Origin: Durusdinium trenchii
Taxonomy: Eukaryota > Sar > Dinophyceae > Suessiales > Symbiodiniaceae
Length of the DNA stretch: 64,000 nucleotides
NCBI GenBank assembly: GCA_963970005.1
Contig: CAXAMN010022695.1
Span: forward strand, 720,043-784,042
Direction: 5' to 3'
Shown here: positions 35,368 to 45,364 of the stretch, in pieces
How the letters are laid out: each line of letters begins with the position of its first letter
Position numbering within the stretch: the stretch's first letter is position 1
The notes under the pieces: model-generated
The model's input: only the letters and a program-made list of their open reading frames with translations
Databases searched by the model: none
Told to the model about the DNA's origin: nothing
Made by a program: the position numbers and the translations under genes

Positions 35368-36185
35368 AGGCCATTTCTTTTCTGGATGTCACCTGGTTTC
35401 AAAGGTGCTTCGAAATCAAAGTTGGCCGATCTTTTGTTGGGATAGAGAAAAAAGCTGGAAAGCAATCAACATGTAATGGATCCGTTCATCACTACATGTC
35501 GAAGGACCACAAAGATCTTTCGACAAGGATGTGAATCATAAAATCATAAGCCTTTCATCCTATGTAGAATGTCAGTGTGTTCCTGATTGAGGTTGGGTTG
35601 TCCTTGATGATTACTGCAAAGGACGCCTGATTTTTCCTTCCAAGGCCTGTGGTCGAGGACTTTGGATAGGGAAGATCTGGCCAACGATGGTCCCGAGCCA
35701 GCAGAAATTCCAGAGATACACACCTAAGACTTTAACACCATTGTGCCTAAGGTTTTGGTACACAATCTTAATGTACCCAGACTAACATGGGGCTTGAACA
35801 AACTAAGTGACTAGCTTCCTCCACAACGGGTGGTTTTCAGGTTCCATGTGAATCTTCCAGGACGTATGTCTTGGTGGAATGTTGTGGCTACAGACTCTGG
35901 TCTTAAATACTAACGACTGGGTCATGACGACTGGGTCGTGATGGGAATCCTCTCGGGATGAACCGGCTATTGGTTGTTTCTGTGATACTGCGATGGAGGT
36001 TTGTCCCATACCTGACCCCAACAGCACCGAAGCAAGTCTTGATGTCTTTCTGTCCAGCAACATATATCCCTGTTCATAACAACTTGCTTTACACCACCTG
36101 GGAACGGGTTTGACCTTTCACCCTCTCCGCGAAAGGCCCGAAGGGCCCCAACGAGCCCGACGGGCTAGCTTTCCTGCTGTCAAGC

Positions 36186-36383
36186 GTGCATAACCCCAGA
36201 GGGCGTCCAAATCCCTCCACAGCAGCGTTGGCGGTCCGGGCAGGCAGAAGATGTCAAGGCCCATCAGCAAGTGCAGCAAAGAGAGGAGGCAACATAAAAG
36301 ACCTGCCGGGTGGAGTAAAGCGTTGCTCCGTCTCAGCAGCATACAGCATCAATGCCAAAGGACATCCCAGAAGAATGGGGTGA
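36186..36383 (+). CDS. Candidate exon, hypothetical protein
   Basis: Plus frame with GGNIKDLPGGVKRCSVSAAY to TGA. An alternative plus frame in the same island is Gln-rich (QRWRSGQAEDVKAHQQVQQ). One of them may be an exon of the same gene as 36458-36586. Confidence 0.25.
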   Translation: MHNPRGRPNPSTAALAVRAGRRCQGPSASAAKRGGNIKDLPGGVKRCSVSAAYSINAKGHPRRMG

Positions 36384-36457
36384 AGTAAACATATAAAGAT
36401 GGCCATCACTAGCCTAGCTCTTTTGAGGGTAGCTGGGTAGCTGCATCAGTCTTTCAG

Positions 36458-36586
36458 TTTCGCGAAGACATCGGTGTCGCATTGGAAGACATCGCAGCCG
36501 AGGATCGTAGCGAGCACGCCCAAAGGCTGGCATGCTCGGAGGAGTCTGTGCGCAAAGAGCCTTGCGCTGCGCCTGAATTCACATGA
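36458..36586 (+). CDS. Candidate terminal exon, acidic, hypothetical protein
   Basis: Acceptor CAGTCTTTCAG. Frame FREDIGVALEDIAAEDRSEH then AQRLACSEESVRKEPCAAP ends at TGA. Acidic and helical, with GC-ending codons. Other frames are closed here, which makes it more credible than most. Confidence 0.45.
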   Translation, partial: FREDIGVALEDIAAEDRSEHAQRLACSEESVRKEPCAAPEFT

Positions 36587-36948
36587 GTCAAAGGTACAAA
36601 CAAACAACTGGCACTACCACCAAATGCGCGGGAGATTGTCAGAGATGTTTAGATGAAAGCATGAAACATGTTTTGCAGTTTCCTGCCAACAAAGTTCTCT
36701 CCCCCCCCCAGCTATGAGCTCTACCATATATCTATCTCATAGCCCTACATTGTTGGGTCCATGTCCCATTTTACATGCCAAAGGTTGACTGATTTGGTAG
36801 AGTGCATTGTTGATTGACACCATGAAATAGTGATGTTCTTGTTGCAAGCAACAATCTGGCACAATTGGCTAATGTGCCGCCAAACAAAACAAGTGTTTCA
36901 AGGATGCTGCCAGCACATTAAGATGTTCAAAGGAAAGAGTGACACTCT

Positions 36949-37350
36949 TTGAGTGCTTGCGACAAGTCATCCCAAGAACCCCGTCTGAGCTCTCACCAAA
37001 TTGTAGGATGGCCTTTCTCAAAGCACCTTACAGCAAAAACATCATCTCAAGTACTTCAAGAGCCAGCTACAGTGGGATTTATCTTTGCAGCAGCAGGAAA
37101 ACAGTCCCAAGATGAACAAACAAAAAGAACGTATTCTATGTATTCTGTGCGGCATAGCTGGGCTCTACTTGAGGATTTGTTTACATTGAAGTACAACGGT
37201 TCTTGGAACAACATGTTGAAGGTAGAAAGCGTGGATGAGCTGGGCCAACTTTTGCTTTTGTGCAGTCTTTTGCAATATGATTTGGGTGTTGCTTGTTGCG
37301 ATTTCAAGTTCACATGCTTGTCCCAGTTTGATGACACTTTCCGTGCCTGA
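36949..37350 (+). CDS. Open frame, 133 codons, hypothetical protein
   Basis: Protein-like composition (LEDLFTLKYNGSWNNMLKVE, LLLLCSLLQYDLGVACCDF) but AT-richer than other candidates. No ATG start; an acceptor AAATTGTAG|GATGG at about 37007 would give an exon. Antisense frames also open. Confidence 0.3.
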   Translation: MSACDKSSQEPRLSSHQIVGWPFSKHLTAKTSSQVLQEPATVGFIFAAAGKQSQDEQTKRTYSMYSVRHSWALLEDLFTLKYNGSWNNMLKVESVDELGQLLLLCSLLQYDLGVACCDFKFTCLSQFDDTFRA

Positions 37351-37379
37351 AACCGAGCTTTGTCCTGGCAAGGGGGTGC

Positions 37380-37802
37380 TTACCTGCATGGTCTTGAAAA
37401 GTAAGTGTTTGGCGATGTCTGGCGCCCTCCAAAATGAACACACTGGTCAATCTCAGGGAACCAATATGAATGTTCCATGATCGCACACCTGGCAAGCCAT
37501 GATTCCAGCTTGTTCAGCCCCTTTTCCTGTGCCTTCTTCATGCCTTCTTGATGCGAAAGGGGCCTGTTTAGGGGTCCCAAATGGCTCCCATATCCAAGAT
37601 CACTTGAGCTTCCCGCCAGGTCACCCAGCCGATCTGCCAGCGTGCAGATCTGGCTCGGTTTTGACCGGGGAGGATGTCGTTCCAGCGGTGAAAATGTCTC
37701 AGTGAGAGTCCCCAGTGAAATCCTTCGGGCTAAGACTGGTGCTTGCTGTCCAGGAACCGGAGAGCAAAGAACAAACATATTCACCAGAAGGAGGGGATTC
37801 AC
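37380..37802 (-). CDS. Open frame, 140 codons, hypothetical protein
   Basis: Contains SQICTLADRLGDLAGSSSD and ATG AAG AAG GCA CAG GAA AAG GGG CTG AAC AAG CTG, giving MKKAQEKGLNKLESWLARC. A donor GCCAG|GTGTGCG follows that stretch near 37486. Opposes the plus frame 37499-37705. The helix-forming Lys/Glu run is the best evidence. Confidence 0.4.
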   Translation of the reverse strand: MNPLLLVNMFVLCSPVPGQQAPVLARRISLGTLTETFSPLERHPPRSKPSQICTLADRLGDLAGSSSDLGYGSHLGPLNRPLSHQEGMKKAQEKGLNKLESWLARCAIMEHSYWFPEIDQCVHFGGRQTSPNTYFSRPCR

Positions 37803-38050
37803 CCATATAGGGAAAAATCAACAAAATATAATCACCTGATCCGCACAACCAAGCTTTCCAAACCTGCTTTCGCACAGCAGTTGGTTCTACTTCTTTCCAT
37901 CCATGATTCTCACAGCAAGTCAGATCCAAAAGTGATGCCTCCGATTAAAGACCTACTGGGGAGCTGTTGAAACATTGGGGACTACAAAACATGTTGATTC
38001 TAGATAGTCAATGAAAGTGCGCTGTCCTGCTGAAAAATGCTGAGAATCAC

Positions 38051-38345
38051 ATGGTGTTCCTCATTTTTTCCGTGGGTATTCACAAGAAATTGAACATACT
38101 TTGTCGTCAACTGAAAAGAGAAACACCTACCTACAGTATAGGGATTCAGGACATCATGAATGACCAAACACTAACAAACATCCTTTCAACCATTGGTATT
38201 CCAACAATGAATTTTGGACCTTTCCTATTTTCTTGGACACGATCACAAGGGATCATCCAATGGGTTTTTGAGGAGAAGGTTGGACATCCTTGCGCGTGCT
38301 GTGGCACAGCATTCAGCTGCGTTCTTGAAGTGTCCAAAAGCAGTG
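38051..38345 (+). CDS. Candidate exon, hypothetical protein
   Basis: Frame with MNDQTLTNILSTIGIPTMNF and FEEKVGHPCACCGTAFSCVL, ending AGTG|GTAACA. Exits in phase 1. If the intron is only 53 bp (38346-38398, GT to AG), the next open frame joins in phase. Confidence 0.35.
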
Positions 38346-38398
38346 GTAACATTTTCTTTGGAGCAATAACGCTTTGTATATATATAATATATTATTAG

Positions 38399-38711
38399 TA
38401 TTATTTTTGTTGTTATATTTGTATTGTTTCCATGGTGTTTGCCCAAATTCCCTGTTTGAATCTTTTGTCAACTGCCTTGACGCCCAAAAGAGTCAAGTCC
38501 CTGCTTTGATGCTGGAGGTTTCAGGCACCTTGGACGCTGAGATCCCCCACGAAGAAGGGCAAAAGCAACAGCAGCAAGCTGCACCAGTAGGGCTCAGCTT
38601 CGCCTTCAAGCGAACCATCGACCAGCTGTGCGAAGCTCGCGTAGCAACACTGCGCCTTATTGGGTGGCCTTCTCTGAAGACAAACATGCTCTTCGGATGT
38701 TCAAGACAAAG
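38399..38711 (+). CDS. Candidate exon, hypothetical protein
   Basis: Strong coding character: VPALMLEVSGTLDAEIPHEE, a short Gln run, then FAFKRTIDQLCEARVATLRL, with TTC AAG CGA ACC ATC GAC CAG CTG. Ends AGACAAAG|GTCCAA. The first 20 codons are AT-rich and hydrophobic and may instead be intron, in which case the exon starts near 38460. Confidence 0.45.
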
Positions 38712-38944
38712 GTCCAATTGGTATACTGCATGGGTAACAAATAATGGGTATATGTTGGGTATATAATGTTGTATATATATATGTATTTATTGTTTTATAA
38801 CACTAATTATTGATTCAATACCTTCTTTGAATATCTTTGAACATCCCCGAAGGTAGGCGGACCTCGGACTGCGATCCATGGGACCATATGGGACCCCTGA
38901 GGCCATGTGGTCACGGTTTTCCGTGTCGTTTTGTTGGGTCCCTG

Positions 38945-39176
38945 AGTCCCGTCATTCCGTTTTCTACCCGGGCCCCTCATTTTCCCGAAACTGAGAGGCC
39001 TCTCACCTCTCCCGAGCAAAAGACCAACCGTCCAGTACTAAAGACCAAAGATCTGCGTGGGTGCAGCCCTGTCACCAAAGAAGCAAGATTAGAACATGTC
39101 TTCGGCAGATCGGATGAGACCCATCCAAAAGTTCTTGCAAAGGACCAACCAACACGCGATTCTTTTCTGCTTCCAG
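38945..39176 (+). CDS. Candidate exon, Pro/Thr-rich, hypothetical protein
   Basis: Part of a 120-codon plus frame (38837-39199). Contains ETERPLTSPEQKTNRPVLKT and RLEHVFGRSDETHPKVLAKD. Ends CTTCCAG|GTCCAAG. Same strand as the 38.0-38.7 kb exons. Confidence 0.35.
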
Positions 39177-39541
39177 GTCCAAGAATATGGAATTGCTAAG
39201 ATTCTATGTGTACGACATTGACTCAGGAACTTAATCGCTTGGAATTTCCATTTGCACTCTCCTGGCCCATTTCAGCACCCCCAGCCCCACCTGCCATCTG
39301 CCATTCAATCCGCCGGAGTACCTGTGTGGAGCCAGCCTAGGTGCAACAAGAAGATGTTCAATTTGAGCACTCAAGAATGTCCATGAACGACACTCAAGTA
39401 TGCGGTGAAAGTTCATGTTTTTCACATGAGATGGGAAGGCAATGACCATGAGAAGCTGAGCGATCTCCAAACTACCAAGGTTGTGCAGGGGAGCAACATT
39501 CAAACGAAGATGTTTGTGGTGTGGCCCCTTTCAATTAAAAC

Positions 39542-39811
39542 ATGTCAGGTTCAACCATTGACCCTTCCAGCCTAGCTGCAGTAGTGAAACATGTGGAAAT
39601 AGTAACAAGAGGGGATGCCTCAACGACGCCGAGGCTAAAAGACATATGTGGTACGCCACGAGTCGCGAAACTAACACGTCCCACGATGAAGCAACTGGGT
39701 CCCGAGAAGTCCTGCAAAGGTTCAACCAATCGATTTTTGGACAGCCCTTGGAGTGGAGGATGCCCTCAGTTGCTTGGGGACGACGATGAAAGGCGCCTGA
39801 CAGGGAAGTAG
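39542..39811 (+). CDS. ORF of 89 codons, hypothetical protein
   Basis: ATG to TAG. Begins MSGSTIDPSSLAAVVKHVE, ends LLGDDDERRLTGK. A complete small frame, though it could be an exon. Two antisense frames are open; this one has the more balanced charge pattern. Confidence 0.35.
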   Translation: MSGSTIDPSSLAAVVKHVEIVTRGDASTTPRLKDICGTPRVAKLTRPTMKQLGPEKSCKGSTNRFLDSPWSGGCPQLLGDDDERRLTGK

Positions 39812-39987
39812 CTTCCAAAAACTCTTCAAATCCATTCCGCCTGGGCAGCGAAGCTTTCTTTTTTGGTTCCCAACCTCGGATTGCTTCTTCCTTTTTCCTG
39901 TGCGGCTTTGACAGCGAGCAGCTCCTTGGATTCAGGATATTTCCCTGGTTGATCCCCCAGTCGTCAACAGGAAGATTTGAAGATATC

Positions 39988-40359
39988 TCAAGTCTCCCTG
40001 GGAGACTCCTTGGGCACCCCGACAGGTGCCAAGCGCATCAACAGCTCTTCAGCTTCCGCGCGAGGGCTCCCAGGGCTCCCTCGGTTCCCACAGCTGGGGT
40101 GGCAAAGGGCAAACCTCAAGGCAACCAGCTGGGATGGCTTGAGACTGGACCCTTCTATATACACCCGAAATGCAAGGGTAAACTGAGAGGTCATGGGGTG
40201 GTTGCATGTCGTGCGTCCGTGCCTTTGAATCGGATCCTTTTTTTGAATCGACATGACGTCTCGCATCAAAGCATCAAATGTTACGCCTAAGAATCCATTA
40301 CTGAATATGATGGTGAAGTCCAACAATCCTTGAACAAATCGTGCTTGTTCAATGGTCAA
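39988..40359 (-). CDS. Open frame, 123 codons, hypothetical protein
   Basis: Reads well throughout: GVTFDALMRDVMSIQKKD, then EAEELLMRLAPVGVPKESP before TGA. GAA GCT GAA GAG CTG TTG ATG CGC is gene-like. The plus strand has a rival exon ending AATGCAAGG|GTAAAC near 40180. Confidence 0.35.
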   Translation of the reverse strand: MTIEQARFVQGLLDFTIIFSNGFLGVTFDALMRDVMSIQKKDPIQRHGRTTCNHPMTSQFTLAFRVYIEGSSLKPSQLVALRFALCHPSCGNRGSPGSPRAEAEELLMRLAPVGVPKESPRET

Positions 40360-40980
40360 TCAATGGTGTGGGAGGGTGCTGGACTACCTTGGAGCCCACC
40401 CACTAGACCATACCACTTTTCCTGAAACTTGTCTTCGATCAGGGGCTAAACAACAGGACAGTGACAAGTCCTGTGGGAAAAGCAAAACAACTACACCTGA
40501 TCTGTCGAAAACTCACAAACAGCCAGATCCAAGCAATTGACATCCGAGGGTCTGCAAAGGGCTGCGGTCGCCTAAGAAGTGGAAGCGACCTTGCCGGAAG
40601 AGGACAGCAGGAACTATCACGTTATGAATCAGGGACTAAGCTACAAGCAGTGAGAATACTGAAAACAAAGGTGAACAACGAATCTTGGAAACTGCTTCTC
40701 TTTATATATGTATACTTGTTTTGGGACCTAGTCTTTACATTATACTTAAAAATATACGTAACCAGTGTATACTGTTGCTTAATTGCCTGGTGATCTCTAA
40801 ATGTGTTTATCTGGAATCTGACCTGCAGTGATGTGAGCATATCCCAACGTAGGACTTCCGCAAGTGCGGGTCTCCCTGGGCAGAACAGCACGAAGTGCCG
40901 AACAGTGATCCCAACGTCTCTATGCCGAACAAAAAGAGCTTTGCCAGGCGCAAGAGAACCTCTTGTCACATTAATGGTGT

Positions 40981-41026
40981 GATGTATATATATAATTTAT
41001 ATATAATATATATATATATGTGTATG
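40981..41026. repeat. AT-rich microsatellite
   Basis: TATA and AATTTATA runs; similar shorter tracts at 28204-28236, 42327-42360, 47599-47622 and 61141-61160. Confidence 0.9.
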
Positions 41027-41092
41027 TCTTTGTTTGACCTTTCGCCAACTTGACCGCCAATAAAGCTCATCCCACCTCTTTGGAATTGGTTC

Positions 41093-41392
41093 TCAGGGCT
41101 CATCAAACAGAGTTGCCGCTGACCCATGGACCACACACCATCGCCTCGGGGCTGTGCACGGGATGTGCGCGAAACACCACCTTTGGAGGACATCTGGGAC
41201 AACCCAAGGCACCTGGTTCAGGTTGTAACATGTTGTAACCCATCGACCCAGCCCAGGTGCGCAGTCTGATTCCAAGAAGTTGTGCTTCCAAGTGACGTGA
41301 CTGGTTTTGGACAACAGAACGAACGAAGGTAAAACCTCTCGATCTTGAACACCCAAGACGGCCCAACAGTCATCATGTTCATCAAATTCCAA
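41093..41392 (-). CDS. Open frame, 99 codons, hypothetical protein
   Basis: Protein-like from EFDEHDDCWAVLGVQDREV to GSAATLFDEP, with Cys and Trp residues (VPDVLQRWCFAHIPC). No ATG, so an exon or partial. A plus frame (41050-41238) is a serious rival. Confidence 0.35.
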   Translation of the reverse strand: MEFDEHDDCWAVLGVQDREVLPSFVLLSKTSHVTWKHNFLESDCAPGLGRWVTTCYNLNQVPWVVPDVLQRWCFAHIPCTAPRRWCVVHGSAATLFDEP

Positions 41393-41686
41393 GTAACCAC
41401 ATGTTGGTGGTCGCCAAAAAAACTTGAAGGTGGGGGAGGCCGTGGGCCACTAGCATGTTTGCGCTCAAATCCATTCCGAAAAGTCAGGGGAAGGCATGGA
41501 AAAGATTCCGAAACTGGCAAAAAGGCACATGTGCACCCTCAGCCCTCACTGGACACTAAACAGAACAGTCAACAAATCCCAAAAGAGCCTTGAAAAAGTG
41601 ACCCCATTCGCAAACAGTGTTCAGAAGATCACAATGATATACAATGATGATCAATGATGAGGAAAAATAACATTTTGTCGTTGTGA

Positions 41687-41812
41687 TAGTGGTAGAGTGG
41701 TAGTGATATGGTAGTGGGGTAGCGCTATGGTTAGTGTGGTGGTCGTAGATAGTGTGGTAGTGGTAGAGTAGTGTGGCAAAGGTAGTGTGGTAGTGTGGTA
41801 GTGGTTAACACA
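41687..41812. repeat. GTGGTA-rich minisatellite
   Basis: Irregular tandem TAGTGTGGTAG and GTGGTAGTG units. Minus frames across it give Thr/Leu repeats that are artefacts. Confidence 0.9.
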
Positions 41813-42073
41813 AGGCGTTACACAACTGTTACACATTGTGAGCTTCGCCAGTTAAAACTGTTAACACTGCCTTGCCAGCTTCCCATAAGAATTCTATATT
41901 GCTCTCATGACTAGGCTTGATAAAGGATTGATAAAGGCTCCCCAATTGTCCCAACTCTTCAAGTCTACAGCAAATATTCAAAAACAAGTACCTTTTTTTT
42001 GCCATGTAAAAAAACAACAGTACACTCTGAATTAAGATAGTCTTTTTGTAGCCAAATCCAACCCCCTCCCCCC

Positions 42074-42202
42074 ATGTGGATGGGACAAACCTCTTCAGTT
42101 CTGGGAGGGGTGATGCGTCCAGTTTTGTCACGGTCCGTCCAAGCGTTCGAGAAACCCTCGGGCAAGTGCTGCATCCCCGACAACGAGGAAGATGCCCAAT
42201 GA
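42074..42202 (+). CDS. Candidate first exon, N-terminus with myristoylation-like motif
   Basis: TAGTCTTTTTGTAG, a good acceptor, lies 20 nt upstream of an in-frame ATG at 42074; a second ATG at 42080 gives MGQTSSVLGG. Gly2 and Ser6 of that second start fit the N-myristoylation pattern. The frame continues with PSGKCCIPDNEEDAQ to TGA at 42200. Inference only: could be a small protein or first exon of the gene at 42.46-42.91 kb. An overlapping plus frame (42076-42306) and minus frame exist. Confidence 0.35.
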   Translation: MWMGQTSSVLGGVMRPVLSRSVQAFEKPSGKCCIPDNEEDAQ

Positions 42203-42457
42203 AGCTCCTGTTTCTTTGTTTTTCAGCGTTTCGGCAGAAGAGAAAAAACCAATGGTTCTTTCTGCGGTCCATTGTAGACTGCAACACTCATATTCGTTTG
42301 GAGTAAGGACAAATATTAAGGACAATATATATGCATATATATATATATATGCATGCTTGTACGCATGTGGGATGCGAGTAAAACGGAGTCAGTCAATGCG
42401 TTTGCAAGCCTAGGTCGAGTATTCATTTCAAAGAAAAGGTGAAACCAATTGAGTTCA

Positions 42458-42664
42458 AAGCTTTCGGGTCTGGATGGATGTATTCTTGGCTGGCCCAAAT
42501 GTCCGGCAGTACATTGAGCCAACAAACGATAATCTGCATGCATTCATGAAGTGGGCGTTAGACTGCCCGTTTCAATCTTGGGGCCCATCCTATAACACCG
42601 GCGGCCCAGCGGTAATCAATTCTAAGCAATTCTATATGGTTCCAAATATTCTGTTCCAGTCCAG
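42458..42664 (+). CDS. Candidate internal exon, hypothetical protein
   Basis: Frame NVRQYIEPTNDNLHAFMKWA and VINSKQFYMVPNILFQS ends at TCCAG|GTGAGTAAC, the best donor in this part. The start is uncertain (TTCAAAG|C at 42458, or AAAG|GTGAAACC in another frame at 42439). Exits with two bases left over, matching an exon at 42802. Confidence 0.45.
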
Positions 42665-42801
42665 GTGAGTAACTTTGACATCCACAGCGTGAAAACGAAG
42701 CAACACTGTCTTTGACTCCCAACCTCCAACCCTCTGTCCATGCTTCGGTCCAATTCGGTCCACCCGATCCGGACGTGGGACCCAGATCGCGACCGGGACA
42801 G

Positions 42802-42910
42802 TGATTTCTTCGGTTCCTGCATCGGGCAGGACATCGCCTTGATCTGCGGTCCACTGGCCGCCTCTAGTACCGCCTCTGCATCCGCTTCGACTCGCAGCTC
42901 CATCGAGTAG
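42802..42910 (+). CDS. Candidate terminal exon, hypothetical protein
   Basis: After CCGGGACAG; enters with one base left over, as needed after 42664. DFFGSCIGQDIALICGPLAA is followed by a Ser/Ala/Thr tail and TAG. The intron would be 137 bp with GTGAGT and AG. The antisense frame (42622-43026, containing ELRVEADAEAVLEAASG) is equally open, so strand is not proven. Confidence 0.4.
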
Positions 42911-43141
42911 CGTCGCGAGACCTCGCAGCTGCGGGAAAGGCGGGAAAGGCGGTTGGCTGAGCCCAGGTCGGAGGGGCAAAGGAGGGGCGAAGAATTCAAG
43001 GTGGACATGGTTTTTAGAGGCCACATGTCCAGATCGGTTTTTTCACGATCTTTTTTCGAGTCAGCTGCAAATTATTGGAAACCCCACAATCCAAGAGAGC
43101 AGTGGTTTGCACTCAAGTTGCTGGTTTTCAATGATTTTCAG

Positions 43142-43209
43142 GCTCTGTATCGGACCTCAGCGCGCAAAAAACGCCCGGATCTGACGACCACGAGTGGCTG
43201 GGCGGCTGA
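43142..43209 (+). CDS. Candidate terminal exon, acidic C-terminus
   Basis: Acceptor AATGATTTTCAG|GC has the expected G. SVSDLSAQKTPGSDDHEWLGG then TGA. Short, but with a clear pyrimidine tract. Would face the minus-strand stop at 43271, tail to tail. Confidence 0.3.
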
Positions 43210-43270
43210 ACAGCCGTTCCAACGAGACCGTCTCGGCCCCTTGGATCCGTAAGGTCTGTTTGGTGAAAGG

Positions 43271-43357
43271 TCAGGAGATAGGTCCACAGCGGAGTTCCAC
43301 ATAGAGGAATCCAAGCACCCTCTTTTTGGGGCGGTACCTGACAAGATCCTGCAGCAC
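43271..43357 (-). CDS. Candidate terminal exon of a minus-strand gene
   Basis: Acceptor CTATTTTTCTCCTGAAG|GTG with pyrimidine tract and G. Encodes 28 residues, VLQDLVRYRPKKRVLGFLYV and eight more, then TGA. Enters in phase 0, as required by the exon 43479-43655. Confidence 0.4.
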   Translation of the reverse strand: MLQDLVRYRPKKRVLGFLYVELRCGPIS

Positions 43358-43478
43358 CTTCAGGAGAAAAATAGCGATTGTGATGCACAGCGCATCGCAA
43401 CTTTCCAGGATCACGATTTGAACACTAATCTGCAACGCCACGAGGGATATGTCGTGATATATCCACAGGTCCCCTCAC

Positions 43479-43655
43479 ATATGTCGTGAGGGGTGGAACA
43501 GCGCCCCAGGAGGGGCACCCCAACATGAAAGGGGCCCCGTCTGCTTCCTCGGCGTCGGCCTGGGCAAAGTGATGATGTTCCAAGATCTCGTGAGACTGGA
43601 GCTGAGCACCAGGGAGCAACAGGAAGGCCATGGCATTGGGATCCTCCAAGCAGGT
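43479..43655 (-). CDS. Candidate internal exon, 59 codons, hypothetical protein
   Basis: Between CGCACCACAG and ACATAT|GTGAGGGG; 177 bp, phase 0 in and out. Contains LEDPNAMAFLLLPGAQLQSH and HHHFAQADAEEADGAPFML. Codons are strongly C/G-ending. The other two minus frames are also open, but this one is clearly the most protein-like. The base after the acceptor is A. Confidence 0.45.
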
Positions 43656-43992
43656 CTGTGGTGCGGATCGGTTGCGGTTGGTGATTCGTAGATCGCTTAT
43701 ACAGATCCAAATGACTTCTGAACAAGTTGCTGTTTGATTACGCATATGAGGCCTACTATAGCCTACCTTCTGAGACGTTAAGATACAGGGAAAAGAACAA
43801 AGAACCAGGCGTTCAGGAGCTTGCTGGACTGCCCTACAGCTTGCTGGACTGCCCTAGAGTTGCACCCAAACGGATGATCTTGATATGTAGACACGCCGAA
43901 CGAAAAATGGCAATGAAGGATCTGTGCAAAAGCGAGTAGAGTGGAAAATGGCTACAGTCATACCTTAGCTGGGAAACTGGGTACGGTCGTAC

Positions 43993-44127
43993 CTGTTTCT
44001 GGTTAGCCTCATGTTTTGGCATTGACTGCCATGTGGCAATCTTTCATCCCACGCCCCATTGGCGCGCGCCAGCCGGCCTCTTCGAAGGGCACCACGCCAT
44101 GCTGCCAGGAGTGCCAGGCCAGGCAGT
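43993..44127 (-). CDS. Candidate internal exon, frame uncertain
   Basis: Acceptor CGACTTTGTCTCGTAG and donor AAACAG|GTACGACC; 135 bp. One frame is open end to end (LPGLALLAAWRGALRRGRLA). A second has better composition (CLAWHSWQHGVVPFEEAGW) but hits TGA before the donor, unless a donor at GCA|GTCAAT is used. In that case it exits in phase 0 into 43655. Confidence 0.35.
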
Positions 44128-44453
44128 CTACGAGACAAAGTCGAAGTTAAACATCCGAGGAGACGAAGCCCAAGTCAAATCAGAGCTACTTACTGGTCGG
44201 TCCGTTCGGTTTTTTGGTCAACATCCATTGGTAGTCTGATCCTTTGTCTAGTGCAGGGTTTTATGGGCACTGGTAGACAGCAACACATGGGGTACTTTGT
44301 TACTTTAATATGGGTGTGGTGTGTATAAAAACAGGGAGACCTTCCAAAGACCCGCTGCAAGAAGGAACATTCTACAATATGCTCTATTAAACATCGCTCA
44401 TCATCCCACCATTCACCCATATCCTTCGGACTCCGCGCCCTTTTCGTTCGCAC

Positions 44454-44596
44454 CTCCGCCACGAGCGGCATGGTTCGCGAGCTGCCAGGACTGAAGGCCC
44501 TCCGTCACGTGGAAGGTGGACTCGTCCATTGTCTCCCAACCTGTCGATCGGACACGATCTGACACGCGACACACGTGGGTTTGGGTTGTTTATCTG
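44454..44596 (-). CDS. Candidate upstream exon of the same minus-strand gene
   Basis: Acceptor TTTCTTGCCTTTTGTCACAG at 44597 and donor GGCGGAG|GTGCGA at 44453. Open in the phase-0 frame. Another frame has an ATG at 44529 starting MDESTFHVTEGLQSWQLANH and exits with one base, matching a two-base entry at 44127. Confidence 0.3.
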
Positions 44597-44933
44597 TGAC
44601 AAAAGGCAAGAAAGAGATCGCACATCCCATGCAAAGAGGTGTAACTTTGGGAACTCTTGAGAGAGAAGAGATCGAATGATCGAGTTTGCCAAACTGCTTG
44701 ATGAAGTAACAGGCTAATCAGACCCCCCACAGTGACAAAAGAATCGTCAGATTCAAAGGTCAACCTGGAAACCTTAGTCTATGATAGTCTATTGTCAAGG
44801 TGTGGGTCAACAACTGGGCCGGTCTTTTCAGAGAAACATCCTCTTCATGCCTGCAACCGGCAACCAACTTTCGGCCCTGAAACCAAACCCAATGGATTCT
44901 CCAAAAAAAAGACACGGTTACAACATAACTAGC

Positions 44934-45030
44934 TTCTTGCTTCTTTCGTAGCGATGCCCTTTCTTACTAGTAGCGTCCGGAGGCTCCGTTCGTGCCAGGA
45001 GCTACGTTCGTAGCGTCCTTGCTCATGTTC
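44934..45030. repeat. CTAG-type repeat, AGCGTCCTTGCTC module
   Basis: ACTAGTAGCGTCCGGAGGC and GTTCGTAGCGTCCTTGCTC units, as in 28370-28450. It overlaps the first codons of the frame at 45014. Confidence 0.75.
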
Positions 45031-45364
45031 GCGCGCGTCCGAGGCACATGATGTGCCGCACACCGCAGTGCCACCACGGGAGGCCAAAACCACATCCGAA
45101 AAATCATGCTCCGAAGCACACATGTGGCTCGGGGGGGGTTCTTTTGGCTTTTCAATGCTTTTCACCATACATGTGGTGAACATGTTGGAACAAATCACAC
45201 AAAAAATGTTCAACCTTCAACCCGCACGCCCAATCAGTGGCACCGAACCCCACCCGAATGCCTATGTTCTGGATGGGGCGAAGCCACCTGAGAGGCGGCG
45301 GCGAGCTATGAAGGTTTGGACCGGCGCTGTGGACACAAGACTTGGAATTCCAAGTGTCGAGTGA
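45014..45364 (+). CDS. Open frame, 116 codons, hypothetical protein
   Basis: Continuous frame with VPHTAVPPREAKTTSEKSC, a hydrophobic SFGFSMLFTIHVVNML that could be a membrane helix, and DGAKPPERRRRAMKVWTG. Good codon character. Starts inside a repeat, so the real 5' end lies later or it is an exon. Confidence 0.4.
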   Translation, partial: RPCSCSRASEAHDVPHTAVPPREAKTTSEKSCSEAHMWLGGGSFGFSMLFTIHVVNMLEQITQKMFNLQPARPISGTEPHPNAYVLDGAKPPERRRRAMKVWTGAVDTRLGIPSVE

